A stretch of 64,000 nt of DNA, taken from NCBI GenBank assembly GCA_964023205.1, contig OZ026848.1, positions 31,049,912 to 31,113,911 on the forward strand, written 5' to 3'. Shown here one piece after another: positions 1 to 14,033 of this stretch; within the stretch, counting starts at the first letter, position 1; each line of letters opens with the position of its first letter. The translations under genes and the position numbers were made by a program. The notes under the pieces are model-generated. The model searched no databases. It had not been told where the DNA came from and saw only the letters and a program-made list of their open reading frames with translations. The DNA is from Lutraria lutraria (taxonomy: Eukaryota > Mollusca > Bivalvia > Venerida > Mactridae).

Positions 1-826
1 GAATCTATTATTCATAACATATGCCTCCATAAGCTCTAAAAGTCTCTACAATCGAATAAAGTTTCCTTGTAAATATATGAATTTATGATAATATTAGGAC
101 GCGTGATTAAATATGATTAACATTGCCTGTGGGTATCCATGTGTGCGAAGTTGTGCCTGACAACATGCAAAGTGTCGTTTTACGTCATTTATGATCGTAC
201 GGATTCATGTAACAGTTTTACCACGAGAAATGCCACGTCAGTCGTGTATCAATTCTTTAATTTTTAATAATGACGCTGGTTAGACATTATGTCAAATACT
301 CTAGTTACGTTGATTTCCGAAGATATATTAATTTTGAATTATGTCTATATCAAAATCTCGACATTGATCATGTATCGCTAATGACATTAACGTTATATCA
401 TGCATTTCTTTCATCAATTAACCGGATCAATACTGACAGTGTCACGTTTGAATAAATAATTATGTGAGAGAAGATATTTGACTTGCAACAACAATGATTC
501 TATCATAGTAAGCCTCATTTCCATGCTTGACTTTGTCGGGCGCAGTTCCGATACGAACAAGATCTTGAATATTATATTATCAGTATTCTTTCATCTGATT
601 GTTCAAAAGAAATCACCCATACTCGTCTAATGGCCTAATGTTGTTACTATCACGGACCTATCAATTATTTTAGAATCGCTGCTTTAAGCGAACGATATTT
701 TCTGTCGTTTCAAAACGGATCGAACCATAAAACTAAAATTTGGTACTGAAATCTGACAGATTCTGAGAAATAATTTTGATGTCTTAATTAATTAGAAATA
801 AAAATCAATTTCAATTTCAAATTTCA
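1..826. other. Non-coding, no gene seen
   Basis: AT-rich sequence with only short chance reading frames. I see no repeat, splice-bounded exon or RNA gene here. Confidence 0.6.
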
Positions 827-954
827 TGACGTCACGCAGAAAACTGACATTCATTGTTTGATCTCACGCAGTAAACTGACATTCGCTGCATGACGTCATG
901 TAGAATTTCGACACTCATTGCGTGACGTCACGCAGAATATTGACTGGTTCAGCA
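827..954. repeat. 32-bp tandem array with CRE palindromes
   Basis: Four units start at 827, 859, 891 and 923, exactly 32 bp apart. Units 1, 3 and 4 start with the perfect CREB/ATF palindrome TGACGTCA; unit 2 has TGATCTCA. After the palindrome the units share CGCAGAAAACTGACATTC-like sequence. Whether the sites are bound is not shown by the sequence. Confidence 0.85.
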
Positions 955-2755
955 GGTTAGAGAGTGGGTACAATTTTTTTTCTATCCATAAACTAATCCA
1001 TGCAAGCTTTTAAAACGGAAATTATGTTCATTCAAAGAAAATTAAGCGCAAAAGTTCTCGTGACAAGATGATTTAAATTTCCTTGTGAAAAATTTCGTAA
1101 CCGTGCCGCTCGTAGAAATTTTATCTTGGTCATAAACCTTTAAGAAAACAATATTTTCATTACCATGAACTTGTGGTTAAATACGTACACAAAAAATGAT
1201 GTCTTATCTTACACATGAACTAATATTGGTTTTGGTAACAGCATCTGACAAAAAAATATACAATTATGGTATCGTGAAGGACACAATTTCAATATTTTTT
1301 TCTTCATGTACGACTTAATATTTTCAGGGGCCAACGATTCCTTAGAATATAATCCTGTGTACGTATATCTGTTACTGAATCAAATATAACCTGGTGTTTC
1401 ATTGTATTATTGATACATCCTTACAAAGTGAAATTTGAATTTCAGTCGTAATTTGGTTGAATATATTGTGGCTAAAAGCGTACACCCTAGGTCAACAGAA
1501 AGCAATTTCAGATTAAGAGTGAGGGCTAATTATAGAGCCAAAATATTCGGATGGCTAATTTTGACAATTTGTCTCACAGTTGCGAAAAGGAACTGTTATA
1601 ACCCATTTGAAAATTAAGTGCAACAAAAATTATGGAGGATATTATTTAAAAAAACGTTCAGTAATAAACACCAAAAAATAAGCAATAATGTTTTGATGTG
1701 TTTTTATTAAATGACTTTAAAAGTTTAATACTTGTTTTAAAGTTGAATTCATTTGAAGTATACACAGATCAATAGCTATTTTAATTAACTAAATAATCTT
1801 ATGACACAAACAATTACTGACGAGTATTTACCGTTATTTCGGTTGTTTGAACGTTTGTAATTAAATTTAAAAAATGAAAGTACCATTATATTACGACTAA
1901 CAACAATAATACATCTGTTTACTTAATATCAAGATATTTAATCTTTGTAAATAACGTAAAATATCATTTTACGTTATTTTAGCGATTTTAACCGATGCCG
2001 ATACGTTAATAAATTGTTTGACAAACGCGGCGTGACAGATGCCAAGTACATTTACAATACGTTTTGACCAACACAAAACGGTGGCTTCGTGGCTTGTGTT
2101 TTATCTATTCTCCCTTTAACCATAAGCAATGAATGTGCACTCGAAACTTACTTGGCAAAAAGTATTTAACCTTCAGCAGAATTACTTTTGTCTTCCAAGA
2201 AATACAATTGATCCATTTGGCATGCATAACACATCATCAGTAGTGGAATTATTCGGTTAACAATCATTTGCATAATACAAAGAAGATATTACGGTCTTGT
2301 ATCAGATAATGACCTCTTCCATATTAACTATATGGATATTTTGTGATTTTGGAAAATCTGATACAATCGTATACAATATATTCACCTACTAACTGTCCAA
2401 TCCATTCCTCGCTTACATAATTTGCGTAGTTTCAGTTTATTTACCGCCCACACTCTCTGAAAGTAACCAAGTTATTATTACAAAGAAAAACACTAGCAAA
2501 TTAATATCCATATCTTTTCTATGAATAATTAACAGATACAATGGGTGAGTTTCGTCTTTAGCAGGAAAACCACTAACACTGACAGCGTAGATGAGCTAAA
2601 CTATATACTGACTGACTTTATAATTCAGAAGGCGATTCCTATAAAACAATTGTATAAAAGAAAACATCAGACGAAGCCTCCTGACTGTCAAATATATATT
2701 CGAAAGGCCACTGTCCTTTCACATTCCTTGAATTATTGAATAAAATACATTATAT
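955..2755. other. Non-coding, no gene seen; one small palindrome
   Basis: AT-rich sequence without a supportable gene. At 1950-1978 there is a perfect inverted repeat with 13-bp arms (AATAACGTAAAAT) around a 3-base loop. The short open frames at 1435-1617 and 2545-2739 have no recognisable domain or supporting context. Confidence 0.55.
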
Positions 2756-2815
2756 TATTAACAGATAGTCAGCAATGTCATTATTATTAACAGATAGTCA
2801 GCAATGTCATTAACT
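2756..2815. repeat. 29-bp tandem duplication
   Basis: A segment containing ACAGATAGTCAGCAATGTCA occurs twice, starting at 2761 and 2790. It is a simple local duplication with no evident function. Confidence 0.8.
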
Positions 2816-5199
2816 ATTTTAGACTACATTTCTCATAATTTTCATGCCGCCTCCCATCTTATGAAAAAGGTGTGGCCAAAGTACTTGGCAAGCTCCCCTT
2901 GCCGCCTGTTTGTGTACGACCGCCTAGTTTAATGATTAAATACTTAAAATAAATCAGAAATGCACACTTTAACCAAAGCCTCTCATTGTTAATGGGACTA
3001 TATATTTATCATAGTCGGTGGTAAAGTGTTAAGTTTGAATACCGAAACCACTGTAAACCTTAATCTTCAGGTAATCAAACTTCCCGCCTGTATTTGGTAC
3101 CAATATTACCGGACAGTATAAAGAAACAGCGCATCCGGAAACAGAACAATGCAAACTCGCCTCAAATCTACAAATAAAGGACTAACAACTGATTGTTATT
3201 CATAGGCTTATAGACTCTACTAATTATAAAACACTTTGTAAAGTTGTATAGATTTAAGCCAACATGATATCCACCAACGCGAAACTAAATAAATCGAAAG
3301 TAATTCGTCAAAGGAAATAATAACGTCATGATAACTATATAATTATAGCTTTCTTATGTAGCCACCAACGTCAATGCTTTATTAAGCACAATTAATGAAT
3401 ATTTATCGCCATACACATGTCACAAAATATGATCGGTTGTCAATCCTAGATGCAATATAATATACTGTCAGGAAAATAAAACAATGCTGAACTGAATGTA
3501 AATATTCATGGTTCACCAGCGACTGTTATTTTGAATTATGTTTTTTTTTATTCATTCATTTTTTTATTCATTTTTTTTTTTTTTTTTTTTAGAAAAAATG
3601 CATGTTTAATAGTTGAAAAACTTGTATGAAAACACCTGGATTAAGCGTTTATACAAAACTTTTTTCTTTTAACTTTGCACGCATTTGCATATTGATTCTA
3701 TGTCACCGTGTGTATAAAATGGTCAGACGTTAACTGAATCTTAATCAATTACTTGTAAAATAAATTGTGACACAATTTGACATGTAACAATTCATTTGTT
3801 GGAGAAATTATTAGGATTCCATGCGAAATTATTAATACATTACGTAGTAGATTTAGGTACAAAATTAAGCTGTGACGTAACATTACAGAAGCACACAAGT
3901 AACATACACAAACTGGTACATCGGGAAGTTCAGACATAGACGTTGTGTCTACACTCCTAGTTTCCCTTCGATGCGAGGTCTGTGTGCTTAGTTGGCGTTT
4001 GGTCCTGCCCCACCCATTGTTTCACTCCCCCGATTGCGGCAGAATGAACAACAGGTGAGAAATCCAACGTCTCCAGTTTGGTTGCCGGTAATTTCCTCCG
4101 TATCAGCATTTCAAGTAGGTATCTATTAATGGTATCCCCACCCCTCCTGCCTAAAATTTACAATATGGCTGGCCAATTCATGGCCTAACCAAGATATCTG
4201 GGGACAATAAGCCATACTTGCAAAAAGACAGTTTCAGGTTGACAGGGTCCTACAGTGCTTTGTTTACAGAAAAAAATATTGCAACCACGGACAACCAAGT
4301 GATCACTTTAACAGAGTATATTTCGTTGTGAAATACCCACCATACAAAGTAAACAATTAAAATGACGATAATTCTTACTTGTTTCCTCCACTAAGTACGG
4401 CTCTCCCACTGTCTTCTAATCACTCTGCTGAATAAAATCGACTAGAATTGAGCAAACATTCTTTTGGTCTAAACACGGGACAGTTGGACCGCGTATGTGT
4501 AATAGGGCCAGATACATTACACAGGAATGTGTGGCCAATTATCTCAAGCCAAAAAACGGTTTACACAGTCAGATTAACCCACGCTTTGCAACAAATTTCG
4601 GATAACAAAACGTTCAAAATGAGTCCAATGTGTACACCCAGGCCACGTGATACTCGCACCACCCCGTGTAACATCGCGCTTTGAATGCTGGGAAAAGAAC
4701 TAATTTTAACCTCTGAACTTCAACGAAAACAATGTACTGTCGTAATCTACTGTTCAGATACCAATACAATGTCGAGTCTTTATATGGTCATTCATGTTAC
4801 TATTTAACACAGTGTTAATGAACGCTACTCAATCTGTGGAACGTAAGTTACCCCTATATATGCGAGACAAGCTTAAATATCACACCGGGCCGGAGAATTT
4901 CAAGAAAATATTTCCACAAATCCTTTGTGTCTTAATAACAGTGTTGTCCACAAATTTTGTCCACATGTTAAAGTTTATCAAAGCTTAAAACCGCAGCTCT
5001 GTCTTTGATCACCATTTGTATGTTCAGGCTTACTATTGGGCATATGGTATAATTACCTGGGTCTTCAGTGGTGGTAATCGTTCGTTCTGTAAGTTCAAGT
5101 TACTAATGTTTACAGACACGTCTTGTCTCTCGCTCGTCAGGCTTCGAATGACTCTTCGAGCCATACCAGATCTCGTAAAGCGACTCTAACCGACTTCCG
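2816..5199. other. Non-coding, no gene seen
   Basis: No convincing gene. A T-rich homopolymer tract lies at 3541-3590. Short frames at 3749-3937, 4448-4684 and 4794-4988 show no recognisable family features. Confidence 0.5.
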
Positions 5200-5415
5200 G
5201 AAGAGCGAATCGTCCGCTTATGCAAATTCACTACAGTTGGTCCCGCCCCGATGGGTAATGGGTTTTCCCTTGTAGTAAAAATTCCTTTTAATTTGAATAA
5301 AAACAAAAATTTCAAATATCTTCTTTAATTTATCAAGTCTTGATGAAGGTTGCTCGGAATACCTGTCTTTAACCCCTACCAGGGGTATAAAAGGCAGGTA
5401 ATGGCTAGTGGGTGG
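5200..5415 (+). promoter_or_regulatory. Candidate Pol II promoter-like segment
   Basis: Three promoter-type motifs lie in a plausible order: an octamer ATGCAAAT (5220-5227), a GC box CCCGCCCCG (5242-5250) and a strong TATA box TATAAAAGG (5386-5394), the last preceded by a small CCCCT/AGGGG inverted repeat. A start site would be expected near 5415. No long reading frame follows. An AATAAA lies at 6533-6538, so a short non-coding transcript or the LTR of an old retroelement are both possible. This is motif evidence only. Confidence 0.25.
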
Positions 5416-7375
5416 TTTCGCTTAATTTTTAAACTGTTTTCAGCTTAGGGAGAGAGTTTTTCAAAATACTGATAATATTATTAAATTGTGGTTTTAATCA
5501 CTGAAAGATATTCTAAATGAAGCAAAATGATTCCTTTATCAGTCCAGATAAGAAACATCAAACTGTATTAAGATTTAGGTTATATTTTCAAAATAGTTTA
5601 TTCGAATTAGAGGGAGGAGTTTATGTGGTTTAAACTCATCGTCTGCTTCAGCTATTTATAGATTCAGTTCAGTAAAACAATGTAGAGAGAGAGAGTTCAT
5701 TTGATAAAACAATGTAGAGAGAAAGTTCTTTTGCATCTGATAGTCTGAACGGAAGTTGTGTCTTTAATTTGTAGGTTAGTGTAAGGCTCTCCTAGTTAAA
5801 CATTGATATGAAAGAAGTTGCAATAATATGAAAGAAGTCACATTCTGCATTCAGGTGAACATGGCTCTCTAGTATACATTTAAACCTATACTACCCATTG
5901 TTGCAAAGTTGCTTAATAACGTACTAGGTTTTATTTTCATTAAATCCTGTGATCCTTGTTTAAGATAGGTGTGTTAGATAGTGTACGGAGTTAAACCATT
6001 CTGCATTTTCATATTTTAATCAGATATTTGTATTATTACTGCTGCTATTGTTGAACCATTACAATCAACATAAATGTACATAATGTTATATATGTTTCAT
6101 TAATAATAAGAGAATATTGACTACTCTCCTATGACATTCCATTTTTATATTTTGTTCTTTTTTCTGCCTCTTGACTTATAATAAGTAGAAACCTACAAAT
6201 ACAATTAACAAGTAACGTTATAATTATGTCATCATGCACTGGATCCTTCTCGATAATCATGTAAAACATGTTATTTTTTTTTTTAGTAGTGATACTTCTC
6301 CCACAACATTTTAGAAATAATATCATATATTTAGAATAGTTTTTTCTTGCCAACGCATTTTTCCAACAATTCGTGATAAACTTGTTTCCTTGGTAGCAAC
6401 CACCACCTTACTGTATTTTATTATTTAAAATATTGAATTAACTAACAATTTCGTACATTTATACCTCGTTTCAATTTGTTAATATTGTGTTCTATATTGC
6501 TCTTATTGTCATGTAAAAACATGAATTGAGTAAATAAAAGTTTGAAAGTTTGCATCTTTTCATCATTTGAGTTATTACTTTACGAATGACGTACACCCGT
6601 AGAAATAGTCCTGGGATTTCATGTCCTTTATACTACAATAATTGGTCAGTAGTAGAATGACTGCAGTTTCCTACCTTGTATTGATTAACACTATCATTCA
6701 AGTTAACCTGAGAAGTACAGGTTTATTATATACATCTTAATAGACTAAATTTCATTATAACCTGAAAACCTTAAGTAACCCGAATAAGTCAGGTCTATTT
6801 GCTTATTTCAGGCAAACCTGAAATTTCAGGTCTATTACGTAATAAAGGGTGTAATTATATGCAATTGGGGAGTTCTTTTGAGGGTCTTTTTGGAGTTTTA
6901 ATTCGAGAGTTTAGTAGCATTGTTCCAGTATATCCTATTGAAAGTGATGTATTGACTTTTACTTATATTTCAATAAATACTTTAAACACTATTTGAAACT
7001 ATGAATTTAATCGCATGAATGTGTTTGTCAATGAATGAAAGAAATAAAATTCATCTAAATAACACCTTGTGTATAATTACACCAATGGAGTTTCCAAGTC
7101 TAACTTGGATGGTGGGAGCCAAATTAAAGAATAGCAAAATTGAGGAATTCTGACATTGTCCTCATGTATACATATAAACCTTTACTACCCATTCTGAATT
7201 TTTCTTACGTATGTTGAAGAAAAAACTCCGTATAAGTGATAGTGTATCTATTACTTAGTACAACGCAACAGAAAGTAGAATTTGATAACGGAATTAATTT
7301 TCGAGTTGATGCTAGCAAAATCTCTAAAACGTCATGTAAAATACTTTTTTGACGTATATACGTAAATCACATAGG
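5416..7375. other. Non-coding, no gene seen
   Basis: Contains a short direct repeat (AAAACAATGTAGAGAGA at about 5677 and 5706) and two copies of an ATACAT..AAACCT..ACTACCCATT motif (about 5873 and 7168). These may be remnants of one dispersed element. No gene is supported. Confidence 0.5.
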
Positions 7376-7535
7376 ACGAAATGTGTGACGTAACTCACTT
7401 AATACGACATGTGTGACGTAAACCATCTAGGACATCATGATCATGTGTGACGTAATCACCTAGGATGTCAGGCCTGGTGTAAATCACCTATGACTTCATG
7501 AGTGACGTAAATCACCTAGGACGACATGATAACCT
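7376..7535. repeat. Degenerate GTGACGTAA repeat cluster
   Basis: GTGACGTA recurs at 7385, 7413, 7447 and about 7502, with decayed copies between. Each is followed by a variant of ATCACCTAGGACGACATG. Spacing is irregular (28, 34 and about 55 bp), so this is an eroded tandem array. The core is CRE-like (TGACGTAA). Confidence 0.7.
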
Positions 7536-8611
7536 CGCACGACATATCCGATGTAATAATATAGGTCGACAGGACACACAGAAATCAAAAAAGGTCGACA
7601 AGACTTATGCGATATGACGTACATATATTTGAACATACGTCACAACTAAGTTAGTGCCAGTTTGAACGTACGAGCTGTTCCATATATATTAATAAATCAT
7701 TTAATTTATAATAACAATAATTGCTTGATATGCTTCGGGCAATAAACATCCTTAGTGCTCATCATTCCTGATGTGTATTACCACATCGGAAAAAGGTTTT
7801 CATTTTGTTGACATCAGATTTCGCAGAACATGCAATTACAGTGGAACTGTCAGTTAACATTTGAAATACGATTTAAAGATGAGTTATCATCGGTGATCCA
7901 TAATAAACCAAAACAATATAACGATTTTATGTCAACAAACGAATCCCACCTAGATACGAGGTTCAAATCCATATATTTACGTAAATGCAGAGCATTTCTC
8001 TCCAAAATTGCCCGTTTCTTTCTTCAAAACAATGATGATTCAAAAGCGAGTGACATCCCTCGAAAAAAAGGAAACAAGATTTTATCACAATTATATTGGC
8101 GTTTTTCTCTTTCCTGGCATTTGACACAATTAAAAAATGTCACATTGAATTCCCATTTCTGTAACAATTTTTTCTGAGACTTAAATGGTACTTAATATGA
8201 CAGTTGTCATTTTCAATCTTAGAACAAGACAGAAAATCAATTTGTAGACATTGCTTGGTTCTTTGACTTTAAAATGATTGTTACAGATTATGTTCGGAAG
8301 ATATAATCGTGGTTTTTGGATCAAAGTTATCAAAAGCATCTTGAAAATCATATTCCGTAGGCAGCTAGGAAATCAAATTTCAGAATCATATGGAATCCTT
8401 AAAAGGTCACATTTGTGAACAAGGCAATACGCTGTTATGAAGACAGACATGATAAGAAACACTAATCTGATATTGTAAGAGTATGTAACACTAGATAGTG
8501 TAAAGAATATTTATTTATTCAACTAGCATTTTCGATAGAATTATGTGTCATAGAAAATTGTAATATCGAATACTGTTAATACATGCATTTTTTAAATTAT
8601 AACTATTTTTT
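7536..8611. other. Non-coding, one weak open frame
   Basis: An ATG-initiated frame of 115 codons at 7830-8177 (+) is the longest here. It has no recognisable domain, signal peptide or repeats, and its composition (rich in N, S, K and F) is what AT-rich non-coding DNA gives. I do not annotate it as a gene. Confidence 0.5.
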
Positions 8612-11600
8612 TCACAGCAAACATAGCGAATACACGATGTTACAACTAACATAGTAAATACATAGTGTCACACCAAACATAGTAAATACATAAATGTAGC
8701 ACCAAACATAGTAAATACATAATGTCACATCAAACATAGTAAATACATAATGTCATACCAAACATAGTAAATACATAAATGTAGCACCAAACATAGTAAA
8801 TACATAATGTCACATCAAACATAGTAAATACATAATGTCATACCAAACATAGTAAATACATAATGTCACCAAAAACATAGTAGTTTATAATGTCACACCT
8901 TACATAGTAAATACATAATGTCACCACAAACATAGTAAATACATAATATCACACCTAACATATTAAATACATAATATCACACCTAACATAGTAGATACAT
9001 AAATGTCACACCAAACATAGTAAATGCCTAATGTCACACCTAACATAGTAAATACATAATATCACACCTAACATAGTAGATACATAAATGTAACACCAAA
9101 CATAGTAAATACATAATGTCACACCAAACATAGTAGATACATACTGTCACACCAAACATAGTAAATACATACTGTCACACCAAACATAGTAAATACATAA
9201 ATAAATGTCACACCTAACATAGTAAATACATAATGACACACAAAACATAGTAGATACATAAATGAAGCACCAAACATAGCAAATACATAATGTCACACCT
9301 AACATAGTAAATACATAATGTCACACCAAACATAGTAGATACATAATGTCACACCTAACATAGTAGATACATAATGTCACACCTAACATAGTAGATACAT
9401 AAATGTAGCACCAAACATAGTAAATGCATAATGTCACACCTAACATAGTAAATACATAATGTCACACCAAACATAGTAGATACATAATGTCACACCTAAC
9501 ATAGTACATACATAATGACACACCAAACATAGTAGATACATAAATGTAGCACCAAACATAGTAAATGCATAATGTCACACCTAACATAGTAGATACATAA
9601 TGTCACACCTAACATAGTAGATACATAATGTCACACCTAACATAGTAAATACATAATGTCACACCTAACATAGTAGATACATAATGTCACACCTAACATA
9701 GTAGATACATAATGTCACACCATACATAGTAAATACATAATGTCACACCTAACATAGTAGATACATAATGTCACACCAAACATAGTAGATACATAATGTC
9801 ACTACAAACATAGTAGATACATAATGTCACACCTAATATAGTAGATACATAATGTCACGCCAAACATTGTAGATACATAAATGTAGCACCAAACATAGTA
9901 GATACATAATGTCACACCAAACATAGTAGATACATAATGTCACACCTAACATAGTAGATACATAATGTCACACCTAACATAGTAGATACATAATGTCACA
10001 CCAAACATAGTAAATACATAATGACACACCAAACATAGTAAATACATAATGTCACACCTAACATAGTAAATACATAATGTCACACCTAACATAGTACATA
10101 CATAATGTCACACCTAACATAGTACATACATAATGTCACACCTAACATAGTAGATACATAAATGTAGCACCAAACATAGTAGATACATAATGTCACACCT
10201 AACATAGTAAATACATAATGTCACACCTAACATAGTAGATACATAATGTCACACCAAACATAGTAGATACATAAATGTAGCACCAAACATAGTAAATGCA
10301 TAATGTCACACCTAACATAGTAGATACATAATGTCACACCTAACATAGTAGATACATAATGTCACACCAAACATAGTAGATACATAAATGTAGCACCAAA
10401 CATAGTAAATGCATAATATCACACCTAACATAGTAGATACATAATGTCACACCTTACATAGTAGATACATAATGTCACAACAAACATAGTAAATACATAA
10501 ATGTCACACCAAACATAGTAAATGCATAATGTCACACCTAACATAGTAGATACATAATGTCACACCTAACATAGTAAATACATAATGTCACACCTAACAT
10601 AGTAAATACATAATGTCACACCTAACATAGTAGATACATACTGTCACACCTAACATAGTAGATACATAATGTCACACCTAACATAGTAGATACATAATGT
10701 CACACCTAACATAGTAAATACCTAATGTCACACCTAACATAGTAAATACATAATGTCACACCTAACATAGTAAATACATAATGTCACACTTAACATAGTA
10801 GATACATAATGTCACACCTAACATAGTACATACATAATGTCACACCTAAAATAGAAGATACATAATGTCACACCTAACATAGTAAATACATAATGTCACA
10901 CCGAACATAGTAGATACATAAATGTAGCACCAAACAAAGTAAATACATAATGTCACACCTAACATAATAAATACATAATGTCACACCAAACATAGTAGAT
11001 ACATAATGTCACACCTAACATAGTAGATACATAATGTCACACCAAACATAGTAGATACATAAATGTAGCACCAAACATAGTAAATGCATAATGTCACACC
11101 TAACATAGTAAATGCATAATGTCACACCTAACATAGTAGATACATAATGTCACACCTAACATAGTAGATACATAATGTCACACCAAACATAGTAGATACA
11201 TAAATGTAGCACCAAACATAGTAAATGCATAATGTCACACCTAACATAGTAAATACATAATGTCACACCAAACATAGTAAATACATAATGTCACACCTAA
11301 CATAGTAAATACATAATGTCACACCTAACATAGTAAATACATAATGTCACACAAAACATAGTAAATACATAATGTCACACAAAACATAGTAAATACATAA
11401 TGTCACACAAAACATAGTAAATACATAATGTCACACCTAACATAGTAAATACATAATGTCACACAAAACATAGTAAATACATAATGTCACACCGAACATA
11501 GTAGATACATAAATGTAGCACCAAACAAAGTAAATACATAATGTCACACCTAACATAATAAATACATAATGTCACACCAAACATAGTAGATACATAATGT

Positions 11601-12425
11601 CACACCTAACATAGTAGATACATAATGTCACACCAAACATAGTAGATACATAAATGTAGCACCAAACATAGTAAATGCATAATGTCACACCTAACATAGT
11701 AGATACATAATGTCACACCAAACATAGTAGATACATAATGTCACACCAAACATAGTAGATACATAATGTCACACATAACATAGTAAATACATAATGTCAC
11801 ACCAAACATAGTAGATACATAATGTCACACCAAACATAGTAGATACATAATGTCACACATAACATAGTAAATACATAATGTCACACCAAACATAGTAAAT
11901 ACATAATGTCACACCAAACATAGTAGATACATAATGTCACACCTAACATAGTAGATACATAATGTCACCAAACATAGTAGATACATAAATGTAGCACCAA
12001 ACATAGTAAATGCATGATGTCACACCTAACATAGTAAATACATAATGTAACACCAAACATAGTAAATACATAATGTAACACCAAACATAGTAAATACATA
12101 ATGTAACACCAAACATAGTAAATATATACTGTCACACCAAACATAGTAAATACATAAATAAATGTCACACCTAACATAGTAAATACATAATGACACACCA
12201 AACATAGTAGATACATAATGTCACACAAAATATGTCACACGAAACATAGTAAATAAATAATGTCACACCAAACATAGTAAATACATAATGTCACATAAAA
12301 CATAGTAAATACATAATGTCACACAAAATATGTCACACGAAACATAGTAAATACATAATGTAACACCAAACATAGTAAATACATAATGTCACACAAAACA
12401 TAGTAAATACATGAATGTAACATCA
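8612..12425. repeat. 28-bp minisatellite array, about 3.8 kb
   Basis: Roughly 135 head-to-tail units of 28 bp built from ACATAATGTCACACC followed by (T/A)AACATAGTA(G/A)AT. A 29-bp variant contains ATAAATGTAGCACC. Variants are interspersed, and a block beginning with the rare ACCGAACATAG variant recurs 591 bp apart (about 10899 and 11490), showing block-wise duplication. Since 28 is not a multiple of 3, open frames across it (for example 11965-12228, - strand) are incidental. The edges decay: about 8612-8660 on the left and 12235-12425 on the right. Confidence 0.97.
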
Positions 12426-12897
12426 ACCATACACGACGTTGTCAAGGACGTTGTTGGTGTATATAAATGTCATGTTAAATTTAGCATCTGTTGAACATCA
12501 TAAGTGTCAGTGTGTATGCTTACAGCAAAGTTGCTTTCATTGCAGTGATAAAATTTACTGAGGAAGCACCCAAGGGAAATACTGTCTGAAACTATCTATT
12601 CTTCTCTTTGTGAATATGGAACATTCTTTATCGCTGACTACAATATTTAGTCTCAGATCTTTGACAGATATTCATAAAACTTTAATACCAAGCTTCGAAA
12701 ATATCAGATAATTTCGTGATTCTTTACCAGATAATTGTGTAAATTTAATTAAATTCATATCAAGAAATGTCAAACTGAACATATTTAGAAGATTTATACT
12801 TGATCATATCTACTGACCTTATATCACTGAGTACTTATAAGTGAACGGATACTATTTTATTATCCGCTTGGTAATTTTCACTTAGGTTGTGGGGGTC
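12426..12897. other. Non-coding, no gene seen
   Basis: AT-rich flank between the minisatellite and a decayed SINE. No feature is supported. Confidence 0.5.
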
Positions 12898-13040
12898 TTA
12901 ATATGGTAGATCGGTAGTCCAGAGGTAGCACACTGAATCTTTGCTCCGCTGTGCGATATTTCAGGGACACTTTTTCAATTACTGAGCCCAGCAGCGCCAA
13001 GAAAGTTACAGGAAAACGGATGAGGCTTGTATCGGTATAA
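12898..13040 (+). mobile_element. Partial SINE (family C)
   Basis: A decayed tRNA-derived repeat sharing TCGGTAGTCCAGAGGTA and a following TTTCAGGGACACTTTTTC segment with copies at 43284-43450 and 50600-50765. The tail runs to a CT microsatellite. Assignment is by similarity among the three copies. Confidence 0.55.
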
Positions 13041-13071
13041 ATGTTCATTTCTCCAGTATCTTCAACCCCTC

Positions 13072-13089
13072 TCTCTCTCCATCCCTCTG

Positions 13090-13127
<38 letters not shown>

Positions 13128-13204
13128 TCTCTCTCTCTCTCTCTCCAGCTCTCTCTCTCGCTCTCCAGCTCTCTCTCTCTATCTCCCGCTCTCTCTCTCC
13201 CTCC

Positions 13205-13237
<33 letters not shown>

Positions 13238-13241
13238 TCTT
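13072..13241. repeat. (CT)n microsatellite
   Basis: About 170 bp of CT dinucleotides interrupted by CCAT, CCAG, CCCG and similar units. The Ser/Leu/Pro-rich frames read across it are products of the repeat. Confidence 0.97.
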
Positions 13242-14033
13242 TGAGGGTGCTTAAATGACCATAGCATAAAACTGGCCGTCAAATAACAGTCAAACATATA
13301 GTTGTATATATTGTAATAAATCAGTTTTAGATGCATCACAATATTCATGTTTTATTGATCTTGTACAATTATTGCAAGTAGCTAATGAAAAATATTACCT
13401 AATGATTAAGTAAAATGAATTATAATAAATACCACAATATTTTGTTTTCGCTATTTTATTTTTTAAGGCTTGTGGTCCACAATTAATTACACTTAAGAGA
13501 ATTACGTCGACTCGTGATGTTTATCACTAAGTTATTAACTAAAACATGTGATTGCTTCTCGGCCTGACTCGCACATATTGTGTGATTTATGACCCCAGAC
13601 CTCGTGATCGCCAGGCGTGATTCTCTAAACTTCAATAACAATACCATTAAATCGATTATAAAGTTCATTGTTTTCCGGTATCTAAGTCAATTACTTTACA
13701 ATAATGTTTAATCCTCGCATTGCCTGACGAAGTACAGAATAGAAGCACGTAGGTCATGTCAAAATATTCGACTCTCGCAAACGTTTCAAAATTGCCACAC
13801 ATCGTGTATAAACGTTATGTGATCAGAAAAGTGCGTAGAATTCGTATTGAAACGTATGGAAAACTTATTTAACGATAGACATTTTTGACCGATTAAACTG
13901 TTTCTTTCGTCTAATTCGTTTTGAATAGTTGTTTTGGCAGTCAAGGAATTGCAATAGTAGTTAAGGTTTTAGGATCGTAACTACCATTTTTTCAAAATTA
14001 GGCAGACAGATTTTAGGAAATATTACAGATTTT
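13242..14033. other. Non-coding, no gene seen
   Basis: No supportable gene or repeat recognised. Confidence 0.5.

Noticed and set aside
7830..8177. 115-codon frame as a gene
   Set aside because: No domain, repeat or signal; length and composition are compatible with chance in AT-rich DNA.
8612..12425. CRISPR array
   Set aside because: Units are head-to-tail with no unique spacers, in clearly animal DNA; it is a minisatellite.
13027..13254. Ser/Leu-rich frames near 13.1 kb
   Set aside because: Direct translation of the CT microsatellite.
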